NCBI GenBank assembly: GCA_020638955.1
Contig: JACKHO010000006.1
Span: 372,001 to 436,000 of the forward strand
Source: Planctomycetaceae bacterium
Lineage (GTDB): Bacteria; Planctomycetota; Planctomycetia; Planctomycetales; Planctomycetaceae
Direction: 5' to 3'
DNA: 64,000 bases
The notes under the pieces were generated by a model. The model saw only the letters and a list, made by a program, of their open reading frames with translations, did not search any database and was not told where the DNA came from. Below, one piece after another: positions 1 to 8,573 of the stretch. Position numbers and translations under genes: made by a program. Numbering within the stretch: position 1 is the stretch's first letter; each line of letters starts with the position of its first letter.

Positions 1-890
1 AGCGGCACGTGCGTTCCGTTGTCTTTTGTTTTCCCCTTGCCCCCCTGAATGGATTCCTTCCCCATGCGGGAAGTGATGGCCTGGTTCGTGCCATTGTCTC
101 CCAGGAACAGAATCAGCGTGTTGTCGCTGAGTCCCTCCTGGTTGAGTGTGGTGACGATACGCCCGACGTTCTTGTCGACGTACGCAACCATTTCGGCGAA
201 GTGCTTGTTCTTGCCTTGTCCTTTCTCCGGTCCCATTACCGTGGGGTCCCAGTCGGGACTGTCAGGCGTTGGCACGTGCGGCGAGTGCGGCAAAATCATG
301 GGGTAGTAAGCAAAGAACGGCTCGTTCTTGTGATCCCGAATGAATTTCAGCAACGCACTACACACAAGTTCGGGACCGTATTCGCCCATGGTGTAGTCCA
401 CCTCTTTGCCATCGATTTCGAGACCTGGATTCGGATACCTCGGCGGTCGACGCGTGGTTTGCCACAACGTGTAGCCTTCAAATCCGAAGTGATTCGGCCC
501 TTCGGGTCCGCCTTCTAATTGCCACTTCCCGGCAATGTACGTGCGGTAACCGGCGTCGCGAAACATGTGACCAATGGTGTACGCCTTGGGATCAAGCAAT
601 CCAAATCGAATGTAGTTCCGATTGTTGTACAGCCCCGTCATCAACTGCGAACGCGTCGGTGTGCAAAGCGGCTGCGAGTGACAGTTGGTGAACCGGGCTC
701 CGCGCGCCGCCAGTGCGTCGAGGTTGGGAGTCGTATACGACCTCCCACCGTTCGCTCCCACACATTCATATCCCATGTCGTCTGCCATAACGAGGATGAT
801 GTTTGGCGGCCCCGAATCCTTTGCCTGCAACAATTCTGTCGACAGGGGGGCGAGGAAGGCGATGCCGAGAAGCCATCGCGAAAGTGTCAT
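1..890 (-). CDS. Sulfatase, C-terminus cut by window edge
   Basis: Translating the minus strand from the ATG at 890 gives an open frame to the window edge (about 296 residues, no stop). It starts with a signal-peptide-like stretch (residues 1-23), then NIILVMADDMG with the paired metal-binding Asp residues, and the formylglycine motif C76-T-P-T-R80 followed by SQLMTG. IAGKWQL and LGDNGT follow. These are hallmarks of exported type I sulfatases, which hydrolyse sulfate esters after Cys-to-formylglycine conversion by a maturation enzyme. Planctomycetes carry many for sulfated polysaccharides. The substrate cannot be told. The C-terminal part lies outside the window. It diverges from the transporter gene at 1147. 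Confidence 0.9.
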   Translation of the reverse strand, partial: MTLSRWLLGIAFLAPLSTELLQAKDSGPPNIILVMADDMGYECVGANGGRSYTTPNLDALAARGARFTNCHSQPLCTPTRSQLMTGLYNNRNYIRFGLLDPKAYTIGHMFRDAGYRTYIAGKWQLEGGPEGPNHFGFEGYTLWQTTRRPPRYPNPGLEIDGKEVDYTMGEYGPELVCSALLKFIRDHKNEPFFAYYPMILPHSPHVPTPDSPDWDPTVMGPEKGQGKNKHFAEMVAYVDKNVGRIVTTLNQEGLSDNTLILFLGDNGTNQAITSRMGKESIQGGKGKTKDNGTHVP

Positions 891-1083
891 GGAACGTAAT
901 CGGTAGAAGACAGCTCGGGACATGTTGAATATCTCACTGGGCTCATGCAAAGACTCAGGGGCACACGCTGCAAAAAGATTATTGCAGATTCGCAACGTCG
1001 GCTCCAAACGCTCCAGCAACATTGGCTGATGAAGCTCGGCATCAGGTAATTCGACCTTGCGAACAAGAGTGCCAATTGGCAAA

Positions 1084-1108
1084 GTACCAGCAGACGCGCT
1101 GCTGGTAC
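1084..1108. repeat. Perfect 10-bp inverted repeat upstream of the EIIA-SLC4 gene
   Basis: GTACCAGCAG and CTGCTGGTAC are separated by ACGCG. The repeat lies in the 256-bp divergent gap between the sulfatase and the transporter, 38 bp before the transporter start. A palindromic operator or an mRNA hairpin in the 5' leader are both possible. No T-tract follows, so it is not a typical terminator. Confidence 0.5.
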
Positions 1109-1146
1109 ACATCACACACATTTGCGAATGAAACGAAGAGGGCGTC

Positions 1147-3246
1147 GTGAAACGCGTTCGAGAGGCTTTTGAGAACGGAGCATTCCTCCTCGACCTCGAT
1201 GCGGACAATTTGGACGAAGTCTTTCGGCAGTCAATCGTCGCAATGGTTGGCGGCGGATTCCTGTCTCCTGGGAATGGTGCCGCCATTGAACAGGAGTTAC
1301 ACCGCCGCGAGGCTGTTGCGTCGACCGCAATTGGCAATGCCGTCGCCATTCCGCATGCCTATCTGGACGGCGTAGAAGAACCGAGCATTTTCTTTGTGCG
1401 ATTGCGGCGCGGCGTCGACATGGGCGCCCCCGATTTGCGCCCCACACGCTACGTGTTCATTCTCGTCGGTCCGAAAGATGTCGCCAGCGAACATCTTGAC
1501 ACGCTAACGCAAATCGCCCGCTGCATGTCCGATCGGGAATTCCGATACGACATGCGTCAGGCCATGCGACAGTCTGACTTAATTGACGCACTCGACGCGT
1601 TCGAAGAGCGGATTTCTCCAGAGTCACGAACAAGGCCGGTCGACGATGGACTGGAATACTCCGGCCAGTTTGCTGGCGGATTCCTGGCCGACCTTCGGCG
1701 CCGACTGGCCTGCTACTGGTCCGACTTCCGTGATGGGCTGCAGGCAAAAAGCCTCGGCTCGGTGCTGTTCCTCTACTTCGCCTGCCTGGCCCCCACCATT
1801 ACGTTCGGCGGCCTCATGGAAAGTGCAACGGGGGGCCGCATTGGAGCCACCGAAATGTTGCTCGCCACGGCGGTCGGCGGCTTTCTTTTCAGTCTGTTTG
1901 GCGGCCAGCCGCTGCTGATTCTTGGCGGAACGGGTCCACACCTGGTGTTCACGAAAGTGCTGTATGAACTTTGCGTGCAGTTCGGATTACCATTTCTCCC
2001 GACATACGCGTGGGTAGGCTGCTGGTCGGCTCTGTTTCTCATCATTCTCTCGCTGACGGATGCGAGTTGTCTGCTGAAATTCTTTACGCGGTTTACGGAC
2101 GAAATCTTTGCACTGCTCATTTCCGTGATTTTCATTCAGGAATCACTCAAGAGCATTTTGCGTTTTCTGCACGATGCACACGCCGAGCAAATCGAACACG
2201 ACACCGCATTTCTCGCACTGCTGCTGTCGCTCGGTACATTCGCCGGCGCCATGATGCTCAGCCGCTTCCGCAAGACGCGGTATTTGTCTCGCGGAATGCG
2301 TGAATTTCTGGCCGACTTTGGTCCAACCATCGCGCTCGGTAGCATGATGGCGTTCGGACTGCTGTTCCCGCAGGTCGCCATGGAACAATTGCGAGTCCCC
2401 GATCGACTCGAACCAACCGCGTCGTCTGAAATGACCTCGGGTAATGAAGCTGAGCCTTCTGGCACTGAATCAACAGCGTCGGAGAAACGACCATGGCTCG
2501 TTTCCATGTTTTCGTTGCCAGTGTGGGTCTGGTTTGCCTCTGCCATTCCAGCTCTACTGGTGACCATGCTGACGTTTCTCGAACAGAATATCACCGCGCG
2601 CATTGTCAATTCGCCGGACAACCATCTCAAGAAGGGGCCGGGATATCATCTCGATTTGTTTGGCATTGGCATTCTGCGGTTTCTCTGTTCGATTTGCGGA
2701 TTACCGTGGCTGGTGGCGGCGACGGTGCGGTCACTGAATCACGTTCGTTCGCTGGCGACTGTGGAAGAAAAATCCGTGGCTGGCGGCGAAACACGTGAAG
2801 AAATCATTCACGTCAACGAAACACGTGTCACGGGAATGGCCATCAGTCTGCTCATTGGTCTGTCACTGTTCCTGCTGCCGCTGCTGAAAATGGTGCCCAT
2901 TGCCGTGCTGTATGGACTGTTTCTCTACATGGGAGTCGTGTCGCTCGGGGGAAATCAATTCTTTGAACGACTCATTCTGTGGGTGACCGACCCCACGCTG
3001 TATCCGAAAACGCACTACACCCGAACCGTCCGCATGTGGACCATTCACCGTTACACAGCCATACAGGTCGTTTGCCTCGCCTCGCTGATGCTCATGAGCT
3101 GGAGTTCCATCAAAGTGTTGTTCCCGCTGCTGATTGCACTCCTCGTGCCCATTCGCCTGTTGATTGGCAATTGGTTCCAGGAACGCGATCTTGCCGCACT
3201 CGACGCCGCCGCTGAACCAGAATCAGAAGAAACGCACTGGGTGTAG
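1147..3246 (+). CDS. PTS EIIA-like domain fused to SLC4-type bicarbonate transporter
   Basis: 699 aa from a GTG start, with a weak purine-rich stretch (AGAGGG) just upstream. Residues 1-150 resemble a fructose-type EIIA domain, including the AIPHA motif with H70 at the position of the phosphorylated histidine. From about residue 175 the protein is a polytopic membrane protein of the Band 3/HCO3 cotransporter (SLC4) family: LAPTITFGG, FGGQPLLILGGTGP and SLTDAS are characteristic. SLC4 proteins move bicarbonate or borate across membranes. The EIIA-like part suggests control by phosphorylation or nitrogen/carbon PTS status (inference). A charged Ser/Glu-rich loop near residues 420-450 separates two membrane blocks. 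It converges with the SulP-carbonic anhydrase gene, leaving 29 bp between them. Confidence 0.85.
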   Translation: MKRVREAFENGAFLLDLDADNLDEVFRQSIVAMVGGGFLSPGNGAAIEQELHRREAVASTAIGNAVAIPHAYLDGVEEPSIFFVRLRRGVDMGAPDLRPTRYVFILVGPKDVASEHLDTLTQIARCMSDREFRYDMRQAMRQSDLIDALDAFEERISPESRTRPVDDGLEYSGQFAGGFLADLRRRLACYWSDFRDGLQAKSLGSVLFLYFACLAPTITFGGLMESATGGRIGATEMLLATAVGGFLFSLFGGQPLLILGGTGPHLVFTKVLYELCVQFGLPFLPTYAWVGCWSALFLIILSLTDASCLLKFFTRFTDEIFALLISVIFIQESLKSILRFLHDAHAEQIEHDTAFLALLLSLGTFAGAMMLSRFRKTRYLSRGMREFLADFGPTIALGSMMAFGLLFPQVAMEQLRVPDRLEPTASSEMTSGNEAEPSGTESTASEKRPWLVSMFSLPVWVWFASAIPALLVTMLTFLEQNITARIVNSPDNHLKKGPGYHLDLFGIGILRFLCSICGLPWLVAATVRSLNHVRSLATVEEKSVAGGETREEIIHVNETRVTGMAISLLIGLSLFLLPLLKMVPIAVLYGLFLYMGVVSLGGNQFFERLILWVTDPTLYPKTHYTRTVRMWTIHRYTAIQVVCLASLMLMSWSSIKVLFPLLIALLVPIRLLIGNWFQERDLAALDAAAEPESEETHWV

Positions 3247-3275
3247 TCTCGGTGTGAACCGCAGTGATTTGCTCG

Positions 3276-5561
3276 CTATTTGGTTGGCGTGGAAACGTCT
3301 GTGTCCGCGAGGTCAAATTGGGTGAGCAGGTGCGGAAACAAGTCGATTTCGCCGGATGCCACGTTATAGATGGCTCCCACAATGGCGATTTTTCCTGACT
3401 CGGCAAGACCGCGCAACACGGAACTCTGCTCGAGAATGGAATCCATGACGAGGGCCACATTTCGGCGGGCTACGCGGTCGATTAGGATGATTTGTTCGTC
3501 GGGAGTCGCCTCGATAATTCTACGAAGCATGTCTCGATCGACCGCTTTCTGAATGTCGGAAACAATCGACTCCAGATGATCGCACATGGCGGTCTTGGGG
3601 TTCACTTGGGAATGCACGAGTCGATGAACAGCTTCCGTGACGGCTCCGCACCGTGTATGCCCCATCACGAGTACCAGCTTTGCCCCCGCCACGCCGCAAC
3701 TGTATTCCATACTTCCCAACACTTTCGGGCTGGTAATGTTACCCGCCACGCGGACACTGAAAATGTCTCCCAAGCCGAGGTCGAACACCAGTTCCGTCGG
3801 CGCCCGTGAGTCAATGCAGCTCAGTAGAACGGCCATGGGATACTGCCCAGTCGCCGTGGCACTGCGGGACCGGGCAGCGTCACGGGTGAGTTGCTCCCCA
3901 TTTCGGTAACGAAGATTTCCTTCCCGCAGCGCTTTCAGGACATCAGCCGGAGTGAGCTGATTTTGAATTTCCTTGGAGCAATGATCGACGAAGAGGACCT
4001 CGTCCTCAATTCCCTGCCGGGCACCAAAACCAATGAGGCTGATGTTCAGCGATTTCAATGGCGCGTATCGACGCCTGTAATCTCGCAGGAACTGGCCGAC
4101 GTCCGGGTCGATGTAGTTTGTATTGCGTGCGTCGAGTAATACCTCGCTCCCGTCAGGAATGCTGTCCAGAGTCTGCTGCAGCACGCGCACATCAAGAAAG
4201 CTGAGTTGGTTAGGGAGTTCAATTCGCTGCACCGTCCCGGATAAATGCCGCTCGGTAACCGACTTGAGCCGCTGATTCGAGTTCGTGTAAAGCACAAACA
4301 GCAGGCTGACAATGAGTCCCAGGAATGTGCCGAACAGCAGGTCGGAAAACACGATGGCAATAATGGTGACCACAAACGGAATGAAATGCGGCAGGCCTTT
4401 CTTCCATTTGTCCGCCGCAATGCGGGGATTAATCAGACTCCATCCTGTCACGAGCAGCACCGCGGCCAGACACGACAATGGTATGAGGTCGATGACAGCC
4501 GGAAACAAAAGAACGCTAATGGCCAGCAGTCCGCCGTGAATCATGGTGGACCATTTGGACTTTCCCCCCGCCTGAATGTTGACGGAACTGCGGACAATGG
4601 AGGAGGTCACAGGGAGCGCTCCGACCAGTCCCGCCAGCACGTTCCCAATCCCTTGAGCCCATAGCTCATGGTTCGGTGAGGACCGGCGATGTTCGGGGTC
4701 GACTTCATCTGCGGCGTCGAGATTGACCAACGTTTCGAGCGACGCTGCAGCAGCAATAATCGCCCCCGCCTGGTAAATGTCCGCATCATGCCAGCGCGTG
4801 AAGTCGGGGAAGCGGAACTGCTGTAGAAATCCTGAAAAGGACTTCTCAATGGGAACATGCACGAGGTGGGAATCTTCGAGCAGCCAACCGGTTCCGAGTC
4901 TTCGGAATATCAAGACGAGCGCCGTCCCCAGTGCGACGACAACAAGCGGCGCAGGGATTTTGGAATTCTTAAGGTATTCGACGTTTCGCCAGGCCACAAG
5001 TATGACCAGCGACAGAATTCCAATGACCGCCGCCCCGAGGTGTACGTCTCCCTGGATGACCGAAAAGAACTCCGTAAACGTGTTCGCATTGTCCATTTGC
5101 CGGAACGACAACTCACCCTCAGCGTCGATGTCGTGGCCTAACAGGTGAGGGATTTGCTTCAGGATGAGGATAAGCCCGACCGCTCCCAATAGTCCCCGCA
5201 CCACACTCGTCGGAATGTAATTCGCCAGACGTCCGGCCTGCAGCGCTCCCAGTAGCATTTGCAGACATCCCGCAACGACAACGGCCAACAGGAAGGCCTC
5301 GTAGGTTCCAAGGGCATGAATTTGAATAGCAATGACCGCAATGAGTCCAGGAGCCACGCCACTCACACTGGTATGGGACGAACTGAAATACCCGACAACC
5401 AGTCCGCCAATGACGCCGGACAAAATGCCGGACAAATACGTCGGTGCCCCGGACACTTCCGCCAACCCAATGCAGAGCGGAACGGCCACGAAAAACACGA
5501 CCAGCCCGGCGCTGAAGTCTTTCGTCAGTCGCTGCGTCGTGGTGACATTTGTCAGGGGCAT
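3276..5561 (-). CDS. SulP family anion transporter fused to beta-carbonic anhydrase
   Basis: 761 aa. Residues 1-420 form the SulP membrane domain (PLCIGLAEVSGAP, VSGVAPGLIAVIAIQ). A STAS-like segment follows around 440-530 (LDARNTNYIDPDVG). The last 210 residues are a beta-class carbonic anhydrase with the full zinc set: C582-x-D584-x-R586 in SCIDSR, and H635-x2-C638 in GHTRCGAV. Such fusions are known in bacteria and are thought to couple bicarbonate uptake or export to CO2 hydration. Lying tail to tail with an SLC4-type gene, it points to an inorganic-carbon or pH function rather than sulfate transport (inference). All catalytic residues are present, so the enzyme part should be active. Confidence 0.92.
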   Translation of the reverse strand: MPLTNVTTTQRLTKDFSAGLVVFFVAVPLCIGLAEVSGAPTYLSGILSGVIGGLVVGYFSSSHTSVSGVAPGLIAVIAIQIHALGTYEAFLLAVVVAGCLQMLLGALQAGRLANYIPTSVVRGLLGAVGLILILKQIPHLLGHDIDAEGELSFRQMDNANTFTEFFSVIQGDVHLGAAVIGILSLVILVAWRNVEYLKNSKIPAPLVVVALGTALVLIFRRLGTGWLLEDSHLVHVPIEKSFSGFLQQFRFPDFTRWHDADIYQAGAIIAAAASLETLVNLDAADEVDPEHRRSSPNHELWAQGIGNVLAGLVGALPVTSSIVRSSVNIQAGGKSKWSTMIHGGLLAISVLLFPAVIDLIPLSCLAAVLLVTGWSLINPRIAADKWKKGLPHFIPFVVTIIAIVFSDLLFGTFLGLIVSLLFVLYTNSNQRLKSVTERHLSGTVQRIELPNQLSFLDVRVLQQTLDSIPDGSEVLLDARNTNYIDPDVGQFLRDYRRRYAPLKSLNISLIGFGARQGIEDEVLFVDHCSKEIQNQLTPADVLKALREGNLRYRNGEQLTRDAARSRSATATGQYPMAVLLSCIDSRAPTELVFDLGLGDIFSVRVAGNITSPKVLGSMEYSCGVAGAKLVLVMGHTRCGAVTEAVHRLVHSQVNPKTAMCDHLESIVSDIQKAVDRDMLRRIIEATPDEQIILIDRVARRNVALVMDSILEQSSVLRGLAESGKIAIVGAIYNVASGEIDLFPHLLTQFDLADTDVSTPTK

Positions 5562-5675
5562 ATCGTGGACCTTGCCTGAATGTGGCTGCGGCGCTGAATT
5601 GGTGTCAGTGAGGATGATTTACCACAGGGTAAACCACTTCGCAGGTCCCTCGCCAGCCGAAACAGCATTGTGCGA

Positions 5676-6905
5676 TTATTGCTGCGAGATGGTCACGACT
5701 GGCGGAGCAAGATAGCCCGCGCGGAAGGGTTCGATTTGACTGTTCTCAGGACTGCAGTCCTGCAGGAGCAGTCGATAGCGTGCTTCGTAACTGTGCTCGG
5801 TATCGATGGCGAACTCGCCAAGTTGCGGTGGCGTGAACACAAAGTACGGCTTGCTGGGATGCAGTCGCACGGGTTGTGGAAAACGAAAGTTCTCCTTGTG
5901 TCCCAGAATAGTCACCGACGCGAAGCCCTCCTTGGTCGGCCCATACATCGAAACCCATTCCGGCCGCGTGTGGTTGCCGTCTGAACGAGATTTTCCTTCG
6001 CTGGTGAGAATGTCGGCATTGGGATTGTTGAGCCAGTCGTCCCGACCGCGAATCGCCGCGCCGCCGTAGTGGTACTCGTGAATGACCAGTGGTGAAGCCG
6101 CCACCAGACTCTGCACGGTATGAGTGTCGACAATATAAGGCCCGGGGGAATTCCAGACACGGACCGTGAGGAGTTCGCGCAGCACTGGCGTCGAGATTTC
6201 TTCCGCGTCGATCGCCACATGCTCCAGTTCCGCAGTGAATTCACCGAATACCGGACCACTCGTTTGGCTGATGAGTCGAACGTGACGGACATCACCGGTT
6301 TTTCCCGCCTGGTTCCAAAAGTCCGTCTTCCTTCCAGTAAATGACGTGTTGACCCACGCATGAAACAATCCATGCTGATGCGCATGGTCGGCAGGGAACT
6401 CTGACGTGACCACTTCCCCGCCGGGCGTGTAGAGAGGATGAATATGGCCACTCCGCTGAAACACAGCGGGGATTGATTCAGGCGGCATGCGGGTTGCGGT
6501 CCAGTAAGAAAGCACTGGCTGGCCGCGCACAATTGCCGTAACCGCTCCCGTGGGATTCTCGGTTGTCATGACAACTCCCTGAGCATCGACCTTTCGATTG
6601 GGAGCAGACCGCAGAATGAAAGTGGCCGATTCTCCTTTCGCAATTCCAGCTGGCAGAATAAACGCTGCGCGTCGCGACGTTTGATCGATCCACTGCGCGG
6701 GAATGGTTTCGTCACCATGCATCAGGACGAAACCCTCAGGAGCTTCAATGTCTTCATGCACCTGAAACTCGACCGGCCCAGCAGCAATCGCGTTTGCCTC
6801 GGCTGTCACCTTCAAGGCGACATCGGCGTGACATTCGCAAATCAGTCCACTCAGACAGGTGACGACGAAAATGCCGAGGAAAGTGCAAAATCGAATACGC
6901 TGCAT
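5676..6905 (-). CDS. DUF6807 (PmoA-like) secreted protein
   Basis: 409 aa if started at the ATG at 6905, which begins MQRIRFCTFLGIF with a signal peptide. A longer reading to 7064 would overlap the upstream esterase by 137 bp and put the signal peptide inside, so the short start is preferred. The core (PLYTPGGEVVTSEFP, DHAHQHGLFHAW, a DFWNQAGK stretch, and EYHYGGAAIRG near the C-terminal third) matches the DUF6807 family. That family was misnamed PmoA in many planctomycete genomes and is not methane monooxygenase. The biochemical function is unknown; the His-rich HAHQHG motif suggests metal or sugar binding. It follows the esterase gene by 22 bp, so the two are probably co-transcribed. Confidence 0.8.
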   Translation of the reverse strand: MQRIRFCTFLGIFVVTCLSGLICECHADVALKVTAEANAIAAGPVEFQVHEDIEAPEGFVLMHGDETIPAQWIDQTSRRAAFILPAGIAKGESATFILRSAPNRKVDAQGVVMTTENPTGAVTAIVRGQPVLSYWTATRMPPESIPAVFQRSGHIHPLYTPGGEVVTSEFPADHAHQHGLFHAWVNTSFTGRKTDFWNQAGKTGDVRHVRLISQTSGPVFGEFTAELEHVAIDAEEISTPVLRELLTVRVWNSPGPYIVDTHTVQSLVAASPLVIHEYHYGGAAIRGRDDWLNNPNADILTSEGKSRSDGNHTRPEWVSMYGPTKEGFASVTILGHKENFRFPQPVRLHPSKPYFVFTPPQLGEFAIDTEHSYEARYRLLLQDCSPENSQIEPFRAGYLAPPVVTISQQ

Positions 6906-6927
6906 GGCACCGTGCTTTCCATGAATC

Positions 6928-8508
6928 TCAATTGGACGCGGGAGCCGCGGCACCAATTTGCTGGCTCTGATATTTCGTCGCCATTTCGTTGATAATCCGT
7001 GAACGCAGGGCACCATCGAGCAGGTCGAAATGCGTCTTGTCGGGAACGAGTTCAATCCGGGCATTGCTGTTCAAACGCTGCATTGACTCCTGGAGAATTC
7101 GCGTGGCCCCTTCGAGGTAAAACGTGTCCGCGGTTCCCATGATGACAGTCAGCTTTCCTCGCAGTTGGTTTCGCAAGGCGTCATCCGACTCCAGCAAATG
7201 CACAATATCGTATTTCTTCCAGGCCTGAGCGACGCTGTGGTCAATTTCGCCCGTCTCCCAGTTCCAGAGTGGTTGTGGCCGAGTGGAATTGGGAGCGGGA
7301 ATGGCATTCTGGACTGCAGTGGGATCGAGCGGGGTAGCTACACTCACAGCAGGACTGAAGACGGCTTCGAAGCTGTGGAGTTGTTCGCCGTATCCCAGAA
7401 TGTGCTCGTAACTGGCGAAATCTTCGTACCAGAGAAATGGTTGACCTTGTCGACGAGCGAGAGGTCGATGCTCGCGGTGTTCATCCCAGTACATGTTCGC
7501 GTCGGCGTACAAATTGATGCGCTGAAAATCCACAAACGTGACGGGGTCGGGTGAGGTGCTCCATGTGCCGCCAAAGTCGTTTGGGTATGCCACCTGCAGC
7601 CACAATGAACTCCAGCCGCCCGAAGAATGCCCCGTGAGAAACCGGGCCTCTGGACGGGCATCAGTGCGGAATGCTTTATCGAGTTGCGGAATGAACTCTT
7701 CGACGAATGCCGAGCCCCACGGACCGTTGTTCGCCGAGTCGGCAAAGCAGTGGTGTCCCAATGGGCAACTGGGATCCGGAATGACCAGAATGAACTCGGT
7801 TCCATTTGCCGCCACAAGCGAATTTTGTTTCCAGCGTGCTACTTCGAAATGCGTCCCGGAGAACCCAGGCACGCTAATGAGGACGGGATAACGCCGCTGC
7901 GGCGAAGTGGCGTAGCTGGGTGGCAAAAGCACGCCCGCCCGCATGATGACGTCGCGCTGATGAAACTTTGAAAGCTGTGGTGATTTCACCTCCAGCAGAC
8001 GTCGCGATTCGGTTTCAGGGAAGGGTTGTCCTTCAATGATTCGATTAATGGTGAGCGATACGGGCCCTTGGTTTCGGCACGTCTCCACTCCGCTACACCC
8101 ATTTCCAGCACCTGTGGCCGCAACTCGGCTGAAGTGATGAAAACGGGCAACGGCCTGGACGTGCATTCCGTCGATGGGCAATTCCTCCAACGGCTTGGGG
8201 AACGACATGAGGCCGGGCGTGCGCGAGTTAATGGTCAGCTTCTGATGTGGCATCCAGTCGTGCACATCGAGAGCCACGACCGGCTTCGGCCGAAGAGTCG
8301 AAGCTCCCGCCCGTGGTTCTCCGCCGGGAACGTCGAAGAACAGGTAGACGCGCCCAGAATACGGGCCAGAATGCGCTTCGGCCGTGTACTGCACTTCGAA
8401 TTCGAACGCATTGGCAAAGGAACCAAATCCCAAACCGAGTACGAACGCCATCAAAGCCACGCATGGGGCCTTGATGTGCCTCACGTTGAGGTCCGGTCGA
8501 CAATCCAT
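6928..8508 (-). CDS. Secreted esterase, alpha/beta hydrolase (esterase D-like)
   Basis: 526 aa with an N-terminal signal peptide (to about residue 34). Residues 35-190 form a beta-rich N-domain with no family I recognise. From about 200 it is an alpha/beta hydrolase of the putative esterase (PF00756) type: PVLISVPGFSGTHF, then the nucleophile elbow GHSSGGWSS, and a late Asp (MGTADTF) and His (DKTHFDLLDG) that complete a plausible triad. Enzymes of this group release acyl groups such as feruloyl or acetyl from polysaccharides; the substrate here is unknown. It is likely in an operon with the DUF6807 gene downstream. Confidence 0.85.
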   Translation of the reverse strand: MDCRPDLNVRHIKAPCVALMAFVLGLGFGSFANAFEFEVQYTAEAHSGPYSGRVYLFFDVPGGEPRAGASTLRPKPVVALDVHDWMPHQKLTINSRTPGLMSFPKPLEELPIDGMHVQAVARFHHFSRVAATGAGNGCSGVETCRNQGPVSLTINRIIEGQPFPETESRRLLEVKSPQLSKFHQRDVIMRAGVLLPPSYATSPQRRYPVLISVPGFSGTHFEVARWKQNSLVAANGTEFILVIPDPSCPLGHHCFADSANNGPWGSAFVEEFIPQLDKAFRTDARPEARFLTGHSSGGWSSLWLQVAYPNDFGGTWSTSPDPVTFVDFQRINLYADANMYWDEHREHRPLARRQGQPFLWYEDFASYEHILGYGEQLHSFEAVFSPAVSVATPLDPTAVQNAIPAPNSTRPQPLWNWETGEIDHSVAQAWKKYDIVHLLESDDALRNQLRGKLTVIMGTADTFYLEGATRILQESMQRLNSNARIELVPDKTHFDLLDGALRSRIINEMATKYQSQQIGAAAPASN

Positions 8509-8573
8509 GTGATCAAACCTCTACGCAACGCATTCTTCAGCGACACTTTTATTCCGTAGAGCGAAAACCCACG

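Noticed and set aside
5676..6905. PmoA (methane monooxygenase) annotation
   Set aside because: The DUF6807 family was once labelled PmoA, but the protein is soluble and exported and lacks the membrane helices of particulate methane monooxygenase.
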